Assembly (NCBI GenBank): GCA_946902985.2
Contig: OX336395.1
Location: 17,834,708-17,898,707, forward strand
DNA length: 64,000 bases
Direction of reading: 5' to 3'
Origin: Meconema thalassinum
Taxonomy: Eukaryota; Arthropoda; Insecta; Orthoptera; Tettigoniidae
The notes below the pieces were generated by a model, which saw only the letters and a list, made by a program, of their open reading frames with translations, searched no databases and was not told where the DNA came from. Numbering within the stretch: position 1 is the first letter of the stretch; the number at the start of each line of letters is the position of its first letter. Of this stretch, positions 37,191 to 47,925 are shown piece after piece. Both the position numbers and the translations under genes were made by a program.

Positions 37191-37629
37191 TTACAGTAAT
37201 GTAAATGTGATTTGGGTTATGAACTGTTTTGAGTTTTAATGTAATTTTGACAGGTAGATTTTAACTAATAATTCCGAATTTCAAAGATATTTAAAATAAG
37301 AGTTTAAATATTTCTATAAAGAACAGTATCTATCTAACTAACCCCATACCCCTGAGCAATTATTGTTTCTATACATTTTAGCTGCATGTAGAAAAAGAAT
37401 TAGCTTGGTCAAATGAAACCTTTGATTCAAGGACTTTTTTAAGGGACCACTTTTTTAAGGGACCACTTTTTTAATACAAAAATGTTCAATAACTCAAACA
37501 CTAATGAAGCTATTTAAATATAAATTAGCACAACAGATGCCAGCAACGCTCTATGTAAGAGATTAAAATCTGGTCATTTTATGATGAAAACTGTGAAACA
37601 ATTCAGCCACACCTCCCCTTAATGGGGAC

Positions 37630-39860
37630 TTATGTGGCAGACTTTGAGGTTATGCAGGAGGAGAATGAGGACAGGTTGAAGAAGTTGAGAGGGTGGTAAA
37701 TAAACAAAGCAGCAGGGGTAGTTGAATTGTAAAGTGTAGAGGGAAAGCAGAGGATAATCAAATAGGCATAGGGTTTAGGAAATGTACCCTCTGACTAGAG
37801 AAAAGCAGTTATCACGTCAATTTATAAGCAAGCTAACAGGAAAGAGTGCAATAAATATATAGCGGTGTTTCTTTGATAAGTATCCCGGGCAAAGTGTACT
37901 CAGGCATTGTAGAAAGGAGACTTTGATCATTGGCCGAGAGTACGATGGATGAAAACCTGAGTGGCTTTAGACCACAATGAGGATGTCAAGATCACAATTT
38001 GAGTATGCGCCAAGTTATTGAGGAATGCTACGAGAGGAATAGACAGTTGTGTTTGTGTTACTTGAGAAGGCGTACGATAGAGCACCTAGCATATTGAGGG
38101 ATTATGGTATCGAGGGAAGGCTGCTACAGGCAATCAATAGTATTTATGTATTATAATCATTTTACAGTGAGAGTTGATGGTAGGATGGGTTCATGGTTTA
38201 TACAAGAGTGAGGCACGGATTAAACCACTACTGTATTTACTATATGGACCAATTGTTGAAGGGATAAGCTGGCTGGGTGAATTTCAAGGTAAGTAGTCTG
38301 GCCTATTCCGATGACCTGGTTGTAATGATGGACTCCAATATGTTTGAACTTGAACAGAAATGTAGGGAGTATGGTATGAAGATCGACATTTCAAAGACGA
38401 AGGTTTTGTCCTTTGGAAGAAATGCAAGAAAGTAGAATGCCAGGTGGAAGGAACTAAATAGGAGCAGGTGGAACCATTATTAATTCTGAATGAGACCAGA
38501 ACATGGCTTCTACACTTGCATCAGACGTCATTGTAGCTTTTACATACTCTGTTTCATCTTGTTGGGGCATTACCTATTCACATTAGTAACCATGGTCACT
38601 ACTGCACCTTAAATATGTGCTAAATTATGGAAAGATGTGTTTTTATTTATTGCTCTTTTAACAACGGCGCTTGAATTTCGTTCAACTGTCAACAAGGAGA
38701 ACTCAACGGCACATACCGAGGCGCACACATTGTTGCCAACATGTGGAATACAAAATGCGCTACACTAATTAAAGATTATTCGTGCTTGACAAAAACCAGG
38801 GATGTATATATCGCTAACGCGGCTTGCAGGCTAAAACCATTGCCAAAACCGATTGGATTAGACAAAACGAAGTTTTGGATTGGATTTCGCCTAACAATAA
38901 TAAATTGGTCCAGGCCAAAACCATTCGTCTAGATTAAAATATTGGGCTAGGCAAAAACCATTGGTTTGGGTGAATATTATTGATGCGTTACGATCTTCTT
39001 GATTGTTAACTCGCACAATCCATGTCTTCCTTAAGACTGACACTTGGCACACTTTCACATTATCTCTTTCGTTTTACGTTACTGGACATGAAATAGTACC
39101 AAATGCGCGGGGTTGGCAATACTGTCTTTGACGATAATTCACACGCATAATGCCGAACTCAGCTGGGCCCTTATTAACCCATATATGCTGTCATATAAAA
39201 ACGGGATTGTGGGTGAGTTCTGTTCAGCTGAGGAGTAATCATTATTACTACATCAGTTCCTGGTTTATTTTTCATCATTTGAAAAGGTATTTTGGCTAAT
39301 TTATGTACGATAGAAAATTGTATCGTTCCTTGGTGTCTCATTCAGTGCTACCGAACATTTTAAGTACTTGGGCTGTGTAATCTCTCAGGTTGGTAGTACT
39401 GTAGGCTATGGTGAAGGAAATAGGGTCGAGATGTGGAAAAGCCAATGCAGTGAGTTTTCAGCATTCTGTTAGTGTAGCACCGAAACTCCCCCCACATCGC
39501 TCAGTATGCTGTATGGAAGTGAGAGCTGGTACATAAGCTAGAGTTAACTGATATCAGTGTAGCAAGAATAGATGGGAGCAATGAGGAGATAAAGGCTAAG
39601 TTGGAAATGAACATTCTAGATGAAGCCGACTCAGATGGTGGGGTCATGTGTATAGAATGGGGGAGGAGAAATTACTTAAGAGGTTAATGAGTAGAGGGTA
39701 AGAGAAGCAGAGGTAGAGGTTAGATTCATTGTTAATTGATTTCAAAGTGAGAGGTGTAGGAGGCCATGTGCTAACTGCTAATAGGGGATCATGGAGGCGA
39801 CTTGTTTGCAGTTAGTGGCTTGCAGCCTAGACTGGACGCTCAAAAGAAACATGGAAATTG
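37630..39860 (+). pseudogene. LINE family C remnant in two pieces, interrupted
   Basis: Pieces of a reverse transcriptase are readable on the + strand: LLEKAYDRAPSILRDYGIEG (about 38060-38120) and LAYSDDLVVMMDSN with KIDISKTKVLSFGRNARK (about 38300-38430). Then at 39346-39860 come HFKYLGCVIS, MLYGSESW, WWGHVYRMGEE and RGSWRRLVC. The order matches one non-LTR ORF2; the 38440-39345 gap is probably a later insertion. The catalytic motif is YSDD rather than the usual YADD, and stops and frameshifts are numerous. It differs from families A and B. Confidence 0.75.
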
Positions 39861-40139
39861 AATTCTTGCACAACTAGGAGACCCTTGGCCATCACCAGCG
39901 TCTCACTGGTTGTGCGAGTGTTCTAACACTTTGCGTTATTTGGACAGGTGGTAGTGGGTTCAATGTTTTAAGGAGTGTAAAATCGAGGACACCTACACTT
40001 GTTGACATGTAGTTATGCTACAGACGGATGAGTTTCGTCTCCTCGAAAAATTGGGGCTGTGAGTAAAGATAGAGGCCATGCAAGACTCCATAAGCTTCGA
40101 TGGTCTGAAGAGAACAAGAGTTGACCAAGGGAGTTATGG

Positions 40140-40185
40140 TTATTGTTTAAAGGGGTGTAACACGGAGGTCATCTGCCCCAATCAC
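40140..40185 (-). mobile_element. SINE 3' tail fragment
   Basis: GGAGGTCATCTGCCCC is the inverse of the GGGGCAGATGACC module of the element at 29685-29965, preceded by TATTGTTTAAAGGGG. Only the tail region is recognisable. Confidence 0.4.
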
Positions 40186-41374
40186 CAATGGAGATCGACA
40201 GGAAGATGAAACAGGAGCGTGGTACAATTAAGTAGACGTACTACATAATTCAGAAAAGGCTCCATATTGTTTTCATTATTTTCCCCACAAGTTGATTGCC
40301 CAGCGGAGATCATTAGTGACATGCAGAGGCTATTGTGTTGCCTATGAGACTGCACGATGATAGGCCTACATTTCCTTGAGCAGCATATCAATACGTTAAT
40401 TATTTAATATTGGTAAGAAGGCAAAGGAGCCTGGAGCTTGGTCGTTCCATTGTTCGATTTGTAAATCCAAGTTACCTAGCCACATAAAAGCTATGGTGAT
40501 TATTATGTTCAGGAAGTTTTATCTATACGCTACTTCATTCGTCAAACAATCATATTAAAACGACTTAAATTGCTAACCAAGGGCATTACTTCGTGGAAGT
40601 CAACTCGAATGGCGTGGCCTAGGCCTAAACAAAGAATTACAAGTAAGGTGAAGTCATGTGTAATATTGTTCTTTGAGCGACATCACTATGCATTCATCAA
40701 AAGTTATGTCTCCTAGTGGACGCATCGTTATATTTTATTAATATTATTTCCAATGAGACACGTTTTAAACTACCTTTCGCCGTTTTCATTTACTGCTAGT
40801 TTTGATGAAGCGCTTTTCTTTGCTGCTGATACAGTGCTGTAAATTCCGCTGAGAAACACTGCACCCTATCTGTGAGACGTGTTGCCTATACCACCAGGTG
40901 GTGTCTTGTGACAGCCATGAGGGTCAACTCTTGGCGTGGCGAAGTAAGAAGTTTGAATCCCACCATTGACAGACGTTTTTGCCATCGTTGTTTTTGTTGC
41001 TGGATCCAGCATTCATGGCTCAAGATTGTTATTGAGAGCGCCAACAAAGGTTTATCAGCGCTGGATAAAATAGTTAGTAGTGCTAGAACAAATTGTGTCA
41101 GTAGAGGTAAAGGAGCCATACCGAGGTGGCTGTGGGGGTCTATAACCCGAGACCAAGGCTGTAGCGGTGACATGTCCGGCTTCAAGTGTGGTGGAGGACT
41201 GCAATGGTAGCGATGGTGCTGCACTCAGGTCGTGAACTAAAACCTGGGTTAAGGCAGCGCTGAGCGGTATTGTAGTTGTTGAGACCCACTCCAAGATGAA
41301 GCGCAAACTGAAGGGCAGAGGATCTGGAAAATACCTGGGTTGTGCCTGTGCAAACCCGTCTGCGAGCAAGTAAG

Positions 41375-41540
41375 GCGCAGGTTAGCTTAGGAAGGAGTCC
41401 GAGAGAACGCCGCAGAGCGGTGGCTGGCTGCGGTGAAAACTCGCAGAGCTGGTAACGCGCAGGTTAGCTTAGGGAGGAGTCCGGGAGACAGCCACAGAGC
41501 GTTAGCTGGCTGCGGTGAAAACTGCAGAGCTGGCAGACCG
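41375..41540. repeat. Tandem pair of ~82-bp repeats
   Basis: GCGCAGGTTAGCTTAGGAAG at 41375 and GCGCAGGTTAGCTTAGGGAG at 41457 begin two copies; both contain GGCTGGCTGCGGTGAAAACT or its close variant. GC content is higher than in the surroundings. Confidence 0.85.
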
Positions 41541-43295
41541 CCAGTACATACCGCTATGTCGCATAATGATTGACCACTAGAGTCACGGAACCCCGCTGTG
41601 GTAGTCTCTCGTGTCCTCTTATCCTATCCACGCCGAAAGTAGGGCCTCGGCCTTCTGCACCTCACGGAATATTCCTGCACAAAGATGAAACATTAGCAGC
41701 GTGTCGGTTGGCTTCTCGCATTAAAATAGGCTTATTGTAGTTAAACTTAGAACGAAAACTACGTGCATTAGAGTAGTATAAGTCTAGCAGGCTACCAATC
41801 AAACCGATAATAAAGAAGTCATAAAATTCTAGTAAAAAATACAGAAGGTGTAATTCTGCAGATTGTAAATGTTGAAAAGTGAGATTGAAATGCCGTGTTA
41901 AGAAATGGAAGAGAAGAAAAGATTGCGGCGAAATGTAGAATGCATGAAATATACGAACGATTGAGCAGGCTGGTAGAATTCTGCAGCGATCACTAATAAG
42001 GCATAGCTAGCACGGTTCTAGCAAACACAACAGAACTATAAACACTTGAATGAGACCAGGAGCTATAGGACGTTTATAAATTGATTTCATTGTGATCAAG
42101 TAGAGATTCCGAATTATGAATTGGGATTTCAAAACGTACTCTGGGGCCAACACAAATTCTGACCACAATATGAAGTAGATGAGAACTCCAATGCCAGGAA
42201 CTCGAATATTTGAAACAGGAATCTGAAGAAGAGAACATTGACTGAGAGAAAAGAAGATACAGAACGAGTAGAAGGTACAGATTTTGGTTCAATCAGAATA
42301 TACTACAATATGAATGAAAGATGGACATGAAATAGAGAAAGCAGAAAACAGACGTCTGAAAATTGAGGAAATGATGAAGTACAATATAGCTAAAGAGAAT
42401 GTTTCGAATATATATGAGCACTGACCATCTCAAGGTGTTGTGGACAGCATAGTTGGCCGTCGACCCGGAGGTGTGGATTTGGTTGGCCCTGCCAAGGATT
42501 TTAATTCTGGTCTGAGGACAGGGACTGATATTTTCTTGGACCTTCACATAATTTATGTAGCCCTAAATAACCATTCATTCGCGATGTATTCAAGGGTGAA
42601 GCATAATAGCCCATCTGGTTTCGAAATCACATGATTTGCAGATCCAAAATTCCCTCCTTCATCCAAATGCCAGCATGGCTATTCTGTAGGGAATATAATA
42701 TGGGTTATTCTGTCACCTGTACGAGCATGCACTTCCTAAGTCAGATGGATTTCAGTTATCCAGATTCTATTAAATAGTCATATCACCGTACATCCATGTT
42801 GTTAAAGCGGCCAATGTGGTGTGAAATAAGTTTAACACTTTCACTGGTAGTATAATTTCCTTAACCATTCAATCATTTCAATTATTTAACTGATCAAGGA
42901 CCAAATTGACTTTTGACAAACAAAATGTGCCTGGAAATAAGTCGCCATTTCCATGTATAATCAGTACTTTTGAAATAGATACGGATTTGTTATTTACCAA
43001 GGAAAGCTATGACTCTAAACACTCTTAACGTGTCACACCATTTTGTTTGCATAGTTTATAAGTAATTTGAAAATATTCAGACTGTATAAAATACATAGCA
43101 TTGATTATTAAAAACGAGATCAGTTCCAGGTATTAGATAAGGACAGTATTCCTGGTAGTGATATTATTGAATGTTGGTTCAGTTATCATTCTTTTCATAA
43201 GTTTGATCTCTGGTTTTGAAAGTTTTATACACTTTTCTCAGTTAATTCAACGTAATTATCAGCGCACTGCATTGTATTACTACCAATGATTTCAG

Positions 43296-43986
43296 GCTGG
43301 GGTGTCCTGATACTACGGATCCTGCTGTAAGGAAAATATACGCATTATGTAATACTAGTGGACAGAATATCAGCACTGTATCTGAAAGGAATACCACACA
43401 TCAACAAAATCTGAAGACTAGCCTGTTACCCCATACTGGTAAGATACGATGCTCGTGTAGCACATGCGAAGCCAAATTTAGTCAGAGAAGTCATTTGAAC
43501 ACACACATGTTAACCCATACTGGAAATAAGCCTTATTCGTGTAGCACATGCGAAGCCAAATTTGCCCGCAAAGGTATTTTGAGTACACACATGTTAACCC
43601 ATGCAGGTGAGAAGCGATACTCTTGTAGCACTTGCGGAACCAAATATAGTCAGGATGGTACTTTGAAGAGACATATGTTAACCCACACTGGTGAGAAGCG
43701 ATACTCTTGTAGCACTTGCGCAGCCAAATTTGCCCGGAAAGGTATTTTGAGAATACAAATGTTAACCCATACTGGTGAGAAGCGATACTCTTGTAGCACT
43801 TGCGGAGCCAAATATAGTCAGAATTTTACTTTGAAGACGCATATGTTAGCCCATTCTGGTGAGAAGCGATACTCGTGTGGAACATGCATAGCCAAATTTA
43901 ATCATAAAGGTGATATGAAGAAACACATGTTAACCCATACTGGGGAGAAGCCTTACTCATGTAGAACATGCGAAGCCAAAATTTAG
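43296..43986 (+). CDS. C2H2 zinc-finger protein, terminal exon with finger array
   Basis: After an ATTTCAG acceptor, the phase-2 codon completes and 229 residues follow. Fingers are C-X2-C-X12-H-X3-H at exact 28-residue spacing with TGEK(R/P)YS linkers: finger 1 at residues 175-195 of the predicted protein, 2 at 203-223, 3 at 231-251, 4 at 259-279, 5 at 287-307, 6 at 315-335. A degraded half-finger precedes finger 1 (SLLPHTGK). Finger 4 has Gln275 instead of its first His and probably binds zinc poorly. Finger 7 starts at Cys343, but an extra A in the AAAA run (about 43978-43981) creates a TAG stop, giving ~350 residues. Role: probable nuclear DNA-binding regulator, target unknown. Confidence 0.85.
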
Positions 43987-44201
43987 TCAGGAAAGTCATT
44001 TGAAGACACACATGCTAACCCATACTGGGGAGAAGCGATTCTCGTGTATCACATGCGGAGCCAAATTTAGTCAGAATGGTAGTTTGAAGAGACACATGTT
44101 AACCCATACTGGTGAGAAGGTATACCCTTGAAGCACATGTGGAGCCAAATTTGCCCATAAAAATGTTTTGAAGAAACACAAGTTAACCCACAGTAGCATA
44201 T
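43987..44201 (+). pseudogene. Remnants of zinc fingers 7-9 after the frameshift
   Basis: In the shifted frame, the rest of finger 7 (SHLKTHMLTHTGEKRFS), finger 8 (CITCGAKFSQNGSLKRHMLTH) and finger 9 follow in perfect 28-residue register. In finger 9 the first Cys codon is TGA (44129-44131). The frame would continue to SSI, where the LTR element interrupts the last codon. The ancestral array therefore had nine fingers. Either the C-terminus has been lost or the sequence has a homopolymer error; the independent TGA argues for real decay or tolerated truncation. Confidence 0.75.
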
Positions 44202-45114
44202 TGTAAGGTACCTGTGAGGGATAACTGTACAAATAATAAATCTAGGGGATGAAATTAGTCTAAAATGGGGGTTGAGCTTGGCGAAAAGTGTAGAGGTAAG
44301 GAATATTTTATGAATGGAGATCGATCGTGCGATCAGCCAGGAGAACTCCCCAATGTACTGTTTGACGGGGTAGTTCTAGGTAAAGGGGTAGTTTGCAAGA
44401 GCTATTAAGTTATGAACCAAAGCGCGACGACTGCGCCACGCCGTCTGCAGTGAGCCGTAAGCACGCGAGTAAGTGGAGAGTTCGCTGTGGTCAGCGCGGA
44501 GCAAGGACGCTCAGCTGAATACAAGCAGCGACTAATCAAGTACGCAATAAGGCTATTTCTAAGTCCTACCTAAAGTGGAATCTATTAGGGTAGGAACTTA
44601 CTAACTAAATAAATAAAAGAGTGAGACCAGTGGCTTCTTTTATTTAAGAGTTTAATGTGTATCTCTATCTGGAGATACACTGATAGAGCTAGCAGTTCAA
44701 AATAATAATTAATAAGAAATAAACACAGTCCAAGCACAGGGGGAGGGGAGTGTGTAGTGTAGTGGTTAGTGTGTAGATCGCTAAGACACTTACCCGGCCT
44801 GGAGACAGCAGAGGTTCAACACGTCGGTGCACTGAGTGAGGACTGAATGATTGATGATCCCGGCACTTGACCTCTGGGGTTCTTATAGCTTTGGTGTGCT
44901 CGCTCGGCGGAATCCTTACATTCCTACCGAGTCGTGCACCTCTTCCAGGTCATTGCCTGTGGTACGAGGCTATCCGATTTCCTGTATGTGCTAATTGTTC
45001 TTCATGTAATTTGTAGGTGGTATTTTATAAGGATTTTAGATCAGAAGTTTGTAGTTTTGGGATTTTATAGATTTTCCTTAGGGGATAGGGGTAGTGTACC
45101 CTAGGGGTACAACA
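44202..45114 (-). repeat. 3' LTR of the 17.66-kb element
   Basis: Pairs with 60948-61861. On the sense strand AAATAAA (inverse of TTTATTT near 44640) could be a poly(A) signal. On the + strand (44750-44820) a tRNA-like stretch is visible: TAGTGTAGTGGTTAGTG followed by a weak B box, AGGTTCAAC. AATAAA words on the + strand at 44235-44240 and about 44607-44616 lie just downstream of the zinc-finger gene. Confidence 0.95.
44750..44820 (+). repeat. tRNA-like segment inside the LTR
   Basis: TAGTGTAGTGGTTAGTGTGT resembles a D arm/A box and GCAGAGGTTCAACAC a B box about 45 bases later, antisense to the element. The matching segment of the other LTR is 61496-61566. Probably a tRNA-derived (SINE-head) piece captured in the LTR; a chance A/B-box match is possible. 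Confidence 0.4.
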
Positions 45115-45123
45115 ACCCCCTTT
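45115..45123 (-). other. Polypurine tract
   Basis: The sense strand reads AAAGGGGGT immediately before the 3' LTR, the expected position and composition for the plus-strand primer of an LTR element. Confidence 0.75.
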
Positions 45124-47248
45124 GTAGGGTTATTTATCGTCCTCGATAACTGGACGAAGACGTGGGGGTGGTTTTTGAAAAAATAAGACATCATCTTCTT
45201 TCTTGATAATCTTTTGTCTTCTGTTCTTCTCTTCTTTTCTTCTTTCAATTTAGGTCATCGTTGTATGGTTGGTGTCGTAGGGGGTGGGTTGGTAGCCTCG
45301 TGGAAGATAGGGGTAAGTCAGGGGGTAGATATAAATTTAGTGCTATACTGTTAAATGGCGAAATTTGAAAGCTGAATAATTGTGCCTTCTAGTGATTGGT
45401 TGTCCGGGTGTGCCTAGCGATCAAGTGTAATTGTTTGTGGTGAGGGGAACAATATTTCTTTACAATCTGTTTTTTAAATCCAACAATGGGGTGTGAAGCT
45501 TACTGTCTTTCATATTATGTGTTTACTTGATGGGATATTACCTGGATCCCTTTTTGTATTTGTGATATACAAACATAAGAACTTGCTAAATAAAACATTA
45601 TATATTATAAAAATTTTCAATTGCAACAATGTAAATTAAGGGGTGCAGGAACACACGAGAGGAAAAAAACATCCGAGGGTTAAAGGGGGAGGTGATTGAT
45701 ACATATATGATTACTTGCCTCCAATGGGGATGAAAAACTGCTCTCGTGTGCCCTGTATGTGTGTAAAAGGGATAGAGTATAGAGATAGAATAAAATAAAT
45801 GCCGCAAGGTGTAGTTAAAGGATTAAATTGAAACGTGTTTTATTGTTTGGGGAGAAATGCGACATTCTTACAATGTGGAATTTAGAAGAGTGGAAAGGAA
45901 AAAATAACGTGTATCACAAAGTTATCCATATATTCTCATTTCTTGGTTAAATATCAACAACATTTAAAAAAAAAATCAAGTCTTCGTATTATGTATAATC
46001 ATTAAAACCATGAAAACCTAAAATAAAACCCTGTTACTTATATCAATATTCCATACAGAAACAAAATCCAATTCTCTCATTTACATCAACCTGCAATAAA
46101 AACAAAACCAAATTCACTTAATTGTGTTGTCCTTCTGTAATAGTAAAATCAACCTTTCTTAATTATGTATTAACCTTCTGTATCAACAAACCAAATTCTC
46201 TTAATTATTTATCATCCTTCTGTTATTACTGTTGTTGCGCATCTATACTCCTTTGAATACTGTATTCAACACCTTTTAACATTATTTCGAGTGCACTCTT
46301 AACTTAATATGTAATCATAACCTATTGTCTATTATCTAGTACCCATTACTTATTACCTATTACCTGCAGGTGATACACTATTTGTGTATAAAATATTTTA
46401 TTATATGGCTTTCTCCCTGTGGGCGAGCGAAGTCATCTTGGCTGCACAACTCGTCCTTTACAGAGATAGGCGCGAGTTGTGTGGCCGTAATGCACCTCTC
46501 ATTTTAGGTGCTACTTTTATTCGTTGATCCGACCTTCAGTGGAGGATATCCCACAGGTATATCTCCACTGTGGTCCGGATATGTGCCTTAAAATGGGTAT
46601 TATGTACTGGGGGGGGGGGGGGCTATGTATGGGGCATTTGAGTGTGCACTTTTGGGGGTGGGGCAGTTGTGTAACACAAGAAAAAAACATATGGTTAGTG
46701 CATAAAAATTTTGTATCAATTTTTGTGGATCCATAATAAATGTAAAAATGATTATTTCAGAGGGCTTTTTCCCTCGTCCTTTGTGGGGTTAGTTCTGTGG
46801 AGGCATATAGAAAAATGTTATGTTTATTCAATAAATTACCCTTTTATCATTAGTATTGTCTGTGGAAGCATATATAAAAACATTATGTTTAGTTACTATA
46901 TCACTTTTTATCATTATCATTGTTATTTTCGGTGAGCGCCCTATAATGGAGCCACTCCCGATACATGCTTTCAAATTGTGCACCACCATGTGTGCTTTGT
47001 CTGGGATCAGCGCCTCAGGTTTTCAACCTGCGCTGAAATGGAAATACATGTTTATTATCATAATATCTAGATTCTATTGGCCATGTTTTATTAACTCTTT
47101 GTTTACCTTTGTATTTACTTATCCACCTTCATCTTTCTCCTAAATCTTTGTATTACTTCAACCTTTATCTCTTACTGGGTATGTATTCGTACTCTATTTA
47201 TTCCTTCTTATTCATTATCCCTTGTAACTTCACTGTACTTTAGTCCTA

Positions 47249-47660
47249 TTTACTTCTGTTTTATATCATTGCTCTACCATTACCTTCATTTCTTACTGTA
47301 TTTACCTTTATCTTTCCTTATTCTTTCTTACTCCTTGTCTCCTATTATTTCACTGTTCTGTACTTCTATTTACTTCTGTTTTATATCATTGCTCTACCAT
47401 TAATTCTATTCATTATTGTATTCACCTTTGTCTTTCTTTATTCTTTCTTACTCCTTATCTCCTATGACTTTACTGTATTTGTCTCCTATCTATTTCTGTC
47501 TTATATCATTGCTCTATCTTTACCTCTGTTCATTATCGTATTTATCTCTGTCTTTCTTTATTCTTTCTTACTCATTGTGTTGCGTAACTTCGGTGTACTG
47601 TGTTCCTATCTATTTGTGTTTGATATCAGCGCTCTACCCTTATCTTCATTCATTATGGTG
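47249..47660. repeat. ~120-bp imperfect tandem repeats, about 3.5 copies
   Basis: TATTTACTTCTGTTTTATAT with CATTGCTCTACCATTA occurs at 47249 and 47369, with diverged copies near 47489 and 47610. The + strand is pyrimidine-rich; an open frame through it is a by-product of the low-complexity repeat. Confidence 0.75.
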
Positions 47661-47689
47661 TATATTGCCTCTTGTGCAATATCAATATC

Positions 47690-47925
47690 CTTCTTCCTGG
47701 GGCACAATAACGTATGTTACCTCGGCCAGGGAAAAAGAATCGTAGTTTCATTATATATTTGCGGAATATTCTTCTTCCTGGGGCACAATAATGTATGTTA
47801 CCTCGGCCAGGGAAAAAAATCGTAGTTTCATTATATATTTGCTGAATATTCTTCTTCCTGGGGCACAATAATGTATGTTACCTCGGCCAGGGAAAAAGAA
47901 TCGTAGTTTTAATATATATTTTCTG
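47690..47925. repeat. 80/81-bp tandem repeat, three copies
   Basis: CTTCTTCCTGGGGCACAATA begins units at 47690, 47771 and 47851. Each also carries GTTACCTCGGCCAGGGAAAA. Copies are almost identical, so the expansion is much younger than the ~120-bp repeats beside it. Confidence 0.95.

Larger units (their letters stand above)
35220..43295 (+). other. Intron 4, repeat-filled
   Basis: Eight kilobases from GTAAGT to ATTTCAG. Contents I can name: an (AAT)n run (about 36878-36903), two copies of a 67-bp repeat (about 37055-37190), LINE family C pieces (37630-38440, 39346-39860), an inverted SINE tail (about 40140-40185) and a tandem pair of ~82-bp repeats (41375-41540). Around 42310-42630 a helical-looking open stretch (AENRRLKIEEMMKYNIAKEN), interrupted by a stop, may be a retroelement fragment, but I do not recognise it. 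The rest, including 35230-36870, 39870-40860 and 42640-43290, shows no feature. Confidence 0.5.

Noticed and set aside
40872..41370. Overlapping open frames of ~110 residues on both strands
   Set aside because: No domain, no splice context, and adjacent to GC-rich tandem repeats; mutual shadows in higher-GC sequence.
47416..47825. Hydrophobic open frames suggesting a membrane (env-like) protein
   Set aside because: They are on the strand opposite to the element, and are translations of pyrimidine-rich ~120-bp and 81-bp tandem repeats.
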